Below, piece by piece: positions 60,888-64,000 of a stretch of DNA of 64,000 bases. The DNA is from Microbacterium maritypicum MF109 (lineage in GTDB: Bacteria; Actinomycetota; Actinomycetes; Actinomycetales; Microbacteriaceae). Position 1 is the first letter of the stretch, and every line of letters begins with the position of its first letter. The notes under the pieces were generated by a model. The model made no database searches and had not been told where the DNA came from. It saw nothing but the letters and a program-made list of their open reading frames with translations. The position numbers and the translations under genes are program-made. The stretch is taken from contig NZ_ATAO01000101.1 of NCBI RefSeq assembly GCF_000455825.1, forward strand, positions 1-64,000, read 5' to 3'.

Positions 60888-61292
60888 ATGCCGGGTTTCC
60901 ATCACGTCGAACTGTGGATCGCCGATCTCGACGCGGTACGCGCGGAATGGCGCTGGATCCTGCAGCGCCTCGGTTTCACGCTCGACAGCGAATGGCCCGG
61001 CGGCGAATCGTGGGTCGCCGACAGCGCCTACCTCACTCTCACGACGTCTCCGAATCTGTCGGGCTCGACGCACGACCGCCGACGTCCCGGACTCAACCAT
61101 CTCGCGTTCCACGGCGGTGCGCGCGCTGCCGTCGATGCGCTCATGGCGCAAGCACCCGCCCACGGCTGGGATCCGCTCTACGCCGACCGCTATCCGCACG
61201 CCGGCGGCGACCGGCACTACGCCGGGTGGCTCGAGAACGCCTCCGGCTTCAAGATCGAGATCGTCGCCGACGCCGGGCCCTACGCTCCATAG
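60888..61292 (+). CDS. VOC (glyoxalase-fold) protein
   Basis: A 134-residue single VOC protein. N-terminal HHVELWIADLDAVRAEWRWIL and C-terminal WLENASGFKIEIVAD with metal-ligand-type His and Glu are in family order. CAGACT lies six bases before the ATG, so the message is probably leaderless. Its last 13 bases overlap the end of another VOC gene on the opposite strand. Function unknown. Confidence 0.83.
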   Translation: MPGFHHVELWIADLDAVRAEWRWILQRLGFTLDSEWPGGESWVADSAYLTLTTSPNLSGSTHDRRRPGLNHLAFHGGARAAVDALMAQAPAHGWDPLYADRYPHAGGDRHYAGWLENASGFKIEIVADAGPYAP

Positions 61293-61654
61293 TCGGGGAG
61301 CTGCTGCAGCGTCCAGGAGTTGCCGTCCGGGTCGTCGAACGACACGAAACGCCCCCAGTCCAGCTCCTGCACCCCGCGGGCGGAGACGCCCAGACCCTGC
61401 AGGTGGGCGAGCGCCTCATCGGCATCCGGGACCACGACTTGGATCGTGTTCTGGCTGCCCGGCTCGAGGTCGATGCCCAGGCCGGTGCCGAACGCGATCG
61501 AGCATGCCGACCCCGGTGGCGTCATCTGCACGAAGCGCAGTCCCTCGGTGGGCGTCTGGTCCCAATCGGCGTTGAAGCCGATCTTCTCGTAGAAGGCCTT
61601 CGAGCGGTCCACGTCGGTGACCGGCACGAAGATGAGTTCGATCTTCCAGTCCAT
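61280..61654 (-). CDS. VOC (glyoxalase-fold) protein, bleomycin-resistance-like
   Basis: A 124-residue VOC protein with IELIFVPVTDVDRSKAFYEKIGFNADWD, FGTGLGIDLEPG and the C-terminal FVSFDDPDGNSWTLQQ. This type is often annotated as glyoxalase/bleomycin-resistance protein; no substrate can be named. ATG follows AGGAGGAG. Convergent with the other VOC gene. Confidence 0.85.
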   Translation of the reverse strand: MDWKIELIFVPVTDVDRSKAFYEKIGFNADWDQTPTEGLRFVQMTPPGSACSIAFGTGLGIDLEPGSQNTIQVVVPDADEALAHLQGLGVSARGVQELDWGRFVSFDDPDGNSWTLQQLPDYGA

Positions 61655-61768
61655 CAGGTGCTCCTCCTGTCGGGCGCCGTCGCCCGTCGCCGCCAACGGT
61701 ACGCGTGAGCACCGACATCCGACCAGCGACATTCGACCAGCGACATTCGACAGTGAGCGAACCGCCCC

Positions 61769-62398
61769 TCAGATCCACCCCTTGTCGAGGGCGATCCGCA
61801 CCGCCTGCGCACGGTTCGCCGCCCCGGTCTTCCCGATCGCCGCGGAGAGGTGGTTGCGCACGGTTCCCGCTGACAGGAACACCTCGGCGGCGATCATCGC
61901 GGCGGAACGGCCGTCCACGGCGAGTCGCAGCACCTGTCGTTCCCGATCGCTCAGGGGGTTCGCACCGTCGAACAGGCTGTCGGCGGCGAGCGCCGGATCG
62001 AGCACGCGCAAGCCGGACTGCACGCGTCGCACCGCTTCGGCCAGTTCCTCGGCGGGTGTGTCCTTGACGATGAACCCGCTGGCACCGGCCTCCAGGGCGG
62101 AGCGCAGGTAGCCGGGGCGGGCGAACGTCGTCACGACGAGGATGCGTGTGCCCCCGCTCACCTCGCGGATGCGCCGCGTCGCCTCGACTCCGTCCATCCC
62201 GGGCATCTGGATGTCCATGAGGCACACGTCCGGTCGCAGCTCCTCCGCGAGTCGCACGGCTTCCGCCCCGTCCGCGGCCATGCCGACCACGGTGAGGTCG
62301 GGCTCCAACTCGAGCAACGCCCCGAGCGCGCCCCGCACGAGAGCCTGATCGTCGGCGATCAGCAAGCGGATGCCGATGTCGCGGTTCGATGCGTTCAC
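61769..62398 (-). CDS. NarL/LuxR-family response regulator
   Basis: A 209-residue regulator. Receiver with IADDQALVRGAL, phosphoacceptor Asp in CLMDIQMPGMDG, and Lys in FIVKDTPAEEL; C-terminal LuxR-type helix-turn-helix NPLSDRERQVLRLAVDGRSAAMIAAEVFLSAGTVRNHLSAAI. GTG start overlaps the kinase stop (GTGA). Works with the DesK-like kinase, probably on the ABC-2 transporter genes upstream. Confidence 0.93.
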   Translation of the reverse strand: MNASNRDIGIRLLIADDQALVRGALGALLELEPDLTVVGMAADGAEAVRLAEELRPDVCLMDIQMPGMDGVEATRRIREVSGGTRILVVTTFARPGYLRSALEAGASGFIVKDTPAEELAEAVRRVQSGLRVLDPALAADSLFDGANPLSDRERQVLRLAVDGRSAAMIAAEVFLSAGTVRNHLSAAIGKTGAANRAQAVRIALDKGWI

Positions 62399-63588
62399 CA
62401 GGTCACCTCCACGCGTGTGCCCGCGCCGCCGACGGGTCCCAGGACGAACGACGCACCGGCCGCCGCCGCGCGTTCACGCATGCCGCGGATGCCGTTGCCT
62501 TCCACCAGGCCGACACCCACTCCGTCGTCCTCCACCACCAGGCGTCCGGGAAGCAACCTCACCCGAACCGTTCGAGCACGAGAATGCCGGAGCGTGTTCG
62601 TGGTCGCCTCGCGGAGGATCCAGCTCGCGGTGATCGCCTGCACCGGCGACAGCGCGCTCGGCTCCCCCTCGACCTGCAGAGCGATGTCCGCCGCACGGAA
62701 CGAGTCGCGAGAAGAGGCGAGCTGCTCCACGAGCGTGGTCCCCCGCGCGCCGGCCACCGTCGAGCGGACGCCCGCGATCGCCTCCGCCGTGAGCCGTTCG
62801 ATGTCGGCCAGCTCGGCCTTGGCCCGTTCGGGATCGGAGTCCATCAGCCGCCGCACCAACTGCGCCTTGAGCCCGACGACGGTCAGCGAGTGCCCGATCA
62901 GGTCGTGCACGTCGCGGGCCACCGCTTCACGCCCTTCGCTCGTCGCCAGCTCGAGGCCGAGCCTCTCCGCCTCCGCCGAACGCAGGATGAGCCACGTCGA
63001 CACCGTGTTGACCACGCCGAGCAGCGCCACGATCGCGAGCACGGACAGATAGCTGATCCCCCCAGGAAGCAGGAAGACGCACAACGCCGTCACCGTGACC
63101 GCGGCGATCGTCGTGATCCAGTGCCACAGGCGCGTCAGCCCGTAGGAGGCGAACGACATGAGGAACGGCAGGAAGCTGAGCGCCGATCCTCCCTCCGCCG
63201 GGATCGAGATCACGACGCACCCGATCAGTGCGACGAACGTGATCCACTGCCTCCGCGAGGGTGCGCGACCCAGTCCGCCGCCGCCCCGCATCCCGTGCAT
63301 GAAACCGGTGACGTACAGCACGACGAACGCGACCAGTGCAGCCCACCCCACCACGACCCACGGGACCGGCGCTTCCGAGCGCAGCAGCGCGATCACCGGA
63401 TAGACGAGGAACACGAGCCAGATCACGGCCATCAGCCAGCCGAACCGCGCCCACGGGTCCTTCCCCGTAGCGCTGCGCGCCCCGGGAGCCGCCCATGCCG
63501 CCGGGGCCGCGCCCGCCGCCGCGAACGACGCGGCCTCGCGGGCGGACCCTGGCGTCTCTGGACTCTCCGGGTTCGTGTGTCGCGTCAT
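62395..63588 (-). CDS. DesK/LiaS-type sensor histidine kinase
   Basis: A 397-residue kinase with about five membrane helices (50-205), a HisKA_3 dimer domain with the phosphoacceptor in REAVARDVHDLIGHSLTVVGL, and an HATPase domain with REATTNTLRHSRA (N box) and VEDDGVGVGLVEGNGIRGMRER (G boxes). An Ala-rich tail of about 40 residues precedes the first helix. TAGGTT lies five bases before the ATG. Follows an ABC-2 permease gene, the usual arrangement for DesK-like pairs that sense membrane stress or drugs. Confidence 0.92.
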   Translation of the reverse strand: MTRHTNPESPETPGSAREAASFAAAGAAPAAWAAPGARSATGKDPWARFGWLMAVIWLVFLVYPVIALLRSEAPVPWVVVGWAALVAFVVLYVTGFMHGMRGGGGLGRAPSRRQWITFVALIGCVVISIPAEGGSALSFLPFLMSFASYGLTRLWHWITTIAAVTVTALCVFLLPGGISYLSVLAIVALLGVVNTVSTWLILRSAEAERLGLELATSEGREAVARDVHDLIGHSLTVVGLKAQLVRRLMDSDPERAKAELADIERLTAEAIAGVRSTVAGARGTTLVEQLASSRDSFRAADIALQVEGEPSALSPVQAITASWILREATTNTLRHSRARTVRVRLLPGRLVVEDDGVGVGLVEGNGIRGMRERAAAAGASFVLGPVGGAGTRVEVTW

Positions 63589-63628
63589 CCGTCCAACCTA
63601 CTGTCGCCCTGTGCCGCCGTCGGGGCCG

Positions 63629-64000
63629 CTACTGCCGCGCCCGGGAGCGCTTCATCCCCATCATGACGAGGAGGGCGAACAGCAGGAGCCAGACGGCGAC
63701 GTTGAGGAACAGCATCCAGAGCGGATCGGTCTGTCCCGTCGTGAGCGTCCCGTCGGTGAGGGGCCACCGGCTCAGGGCGACGAAGCCGTACAGGGGGGTG
63801 AAGCGCGCGATGTCGAGCATCACACCGTCGAGCGGCATGAACACGTTGCCGAAGAACGCGAAGAACGTCATCGAGATCGAGGCGAGGGCCGCTGCCGAGT
63901 CGGAGCTGAAGAACAGTCCGACGCCGAGACCGAAGAGTCCGTACATGAGGCCGATCCCGAGGATGATGCCCGCCGTCGCGACCCAGCGCCAGGCGTCTTC
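63629..64000 (-). CDS. ABC-2-type transporter permease, C-terminal part (cut by window end)
   Basis: Only the last 123 residues are in the window; the frame is open to 64000. Three to four hydrophobic helices are visible with the conserved FFGNVFMPLDGVMLDIARFTPLYGFVAL segment of ABC-2 (YadH-like) permeases, then a short basic tail (GMKRSRARQ). It precedes the kinase-regulator pair in the same direction, so an ATPase gene is expected further right. Confidence 0.82.
   Translation of the reverse strand, partial: EDAWRWVATAGIILGIGLMYGLFGLGVGLFFSSDSAAALASISMTFFAFFGNVFMPLDGVMLDIARFTPLYGFVALSRWPLTDGTLTTGQTDPLWMLFLNVAVWLLLFALLVMMGMKRSRARQ

Overview
The window is high-GC DNA with GTG/ATG starts, tight operons, actinobacterial-type gene families (PaaR/PaaK phenylacetate genes, MetNIQ, RecQ with a phosphoribosyltransferase tail, an LAXTG sortase substrate) and many start codons sitting six bases after a -10 hexamer, as expected for leaderless mRNAs. 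It fits a chromosomal segment of a Microbacteriaceae actinobacterium, most likely Microbacterium; genus is an inference. There is one tRNA (Gln) and no rRNA, CRISPR array, insertion sequence or phage gene.

Left part (1-31.5 kb). A Tat-exported 1.3-kb-residue multidomain protein and an acetyl-xylan-esterase-like hydrolase diverge from an AT-rich spacer. An OmpR-type two-component pair follows. A minus-strand operon encodes an FMN-binding lipoprotein, the flavin transferase ApbE and an NqrB/RnfD-like membrane protein fused to an FAD/NAD reductase: a candidate extracytosolic electron-transfer chain. Next come tRNA-Gln, glmU and prs in one line, a GNAT enzyme, a MarR regulator and an RluA-type pseudouridine synthase, then the metQ-metN-metI methionine importer with a strong hairpin after metQ. 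A small secreted orphan, an MDR oxidoreductase, a CPA1 antiporter, an ABC-F ATPase, a spermidine-synthase-like protein, a membrane protein, a HAD phosphatase and two DUF202 membrane proteins lead to an Lrp regulator divergent from a three-gene 2-oxoacid dehydrogenase operon (E1 alpha, E1 beta, E2).

Phenylacetate region (31.6-54.7 kb). Phenylacetate degradation genes lie in two blocks. Block 1 holds an MHS transporter, paaJ, paaF, paaH and paaZ on the plus strand and paaI, paaK and a TetR regulator (PaaR-like) on the minus strand. Block 2 holds paaA-B-C-D-E and a paaG-like gene. PaaK makes phenylacetyl-CoA, PaaABC(D)E epoxidises it, PaaG isomerises, PaaZ opens the ring, and PaaF, PaaH and PaaJ finish to acetyl-CoA and succinyl-CoA. 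Four 22-bp palindromes of the same type sit in front of the transporter, paaJ, paaI and paaA and tie both blocks into one regulon. Between the blocks lie a lipoprotein gene, a dihydroxyacetone kinase operon (dhaK-dhaL-dhaM, with DhaM carrying a complete PTS enzyme I), its divergent IclR regulator and recQ.

Right part (54.8-64 kb). An ATP-dependent DNA ligase, a phosphoribosyltransferase divergent from a thiamine-diphosphate enzyme that has a structured 5' leader, a secreted nuclease-like protein with an LAXTG sorting signal, two VOC proteins, and a NarL/DesK-type two-component pair next to an ABC-2 permease cut by the window end.
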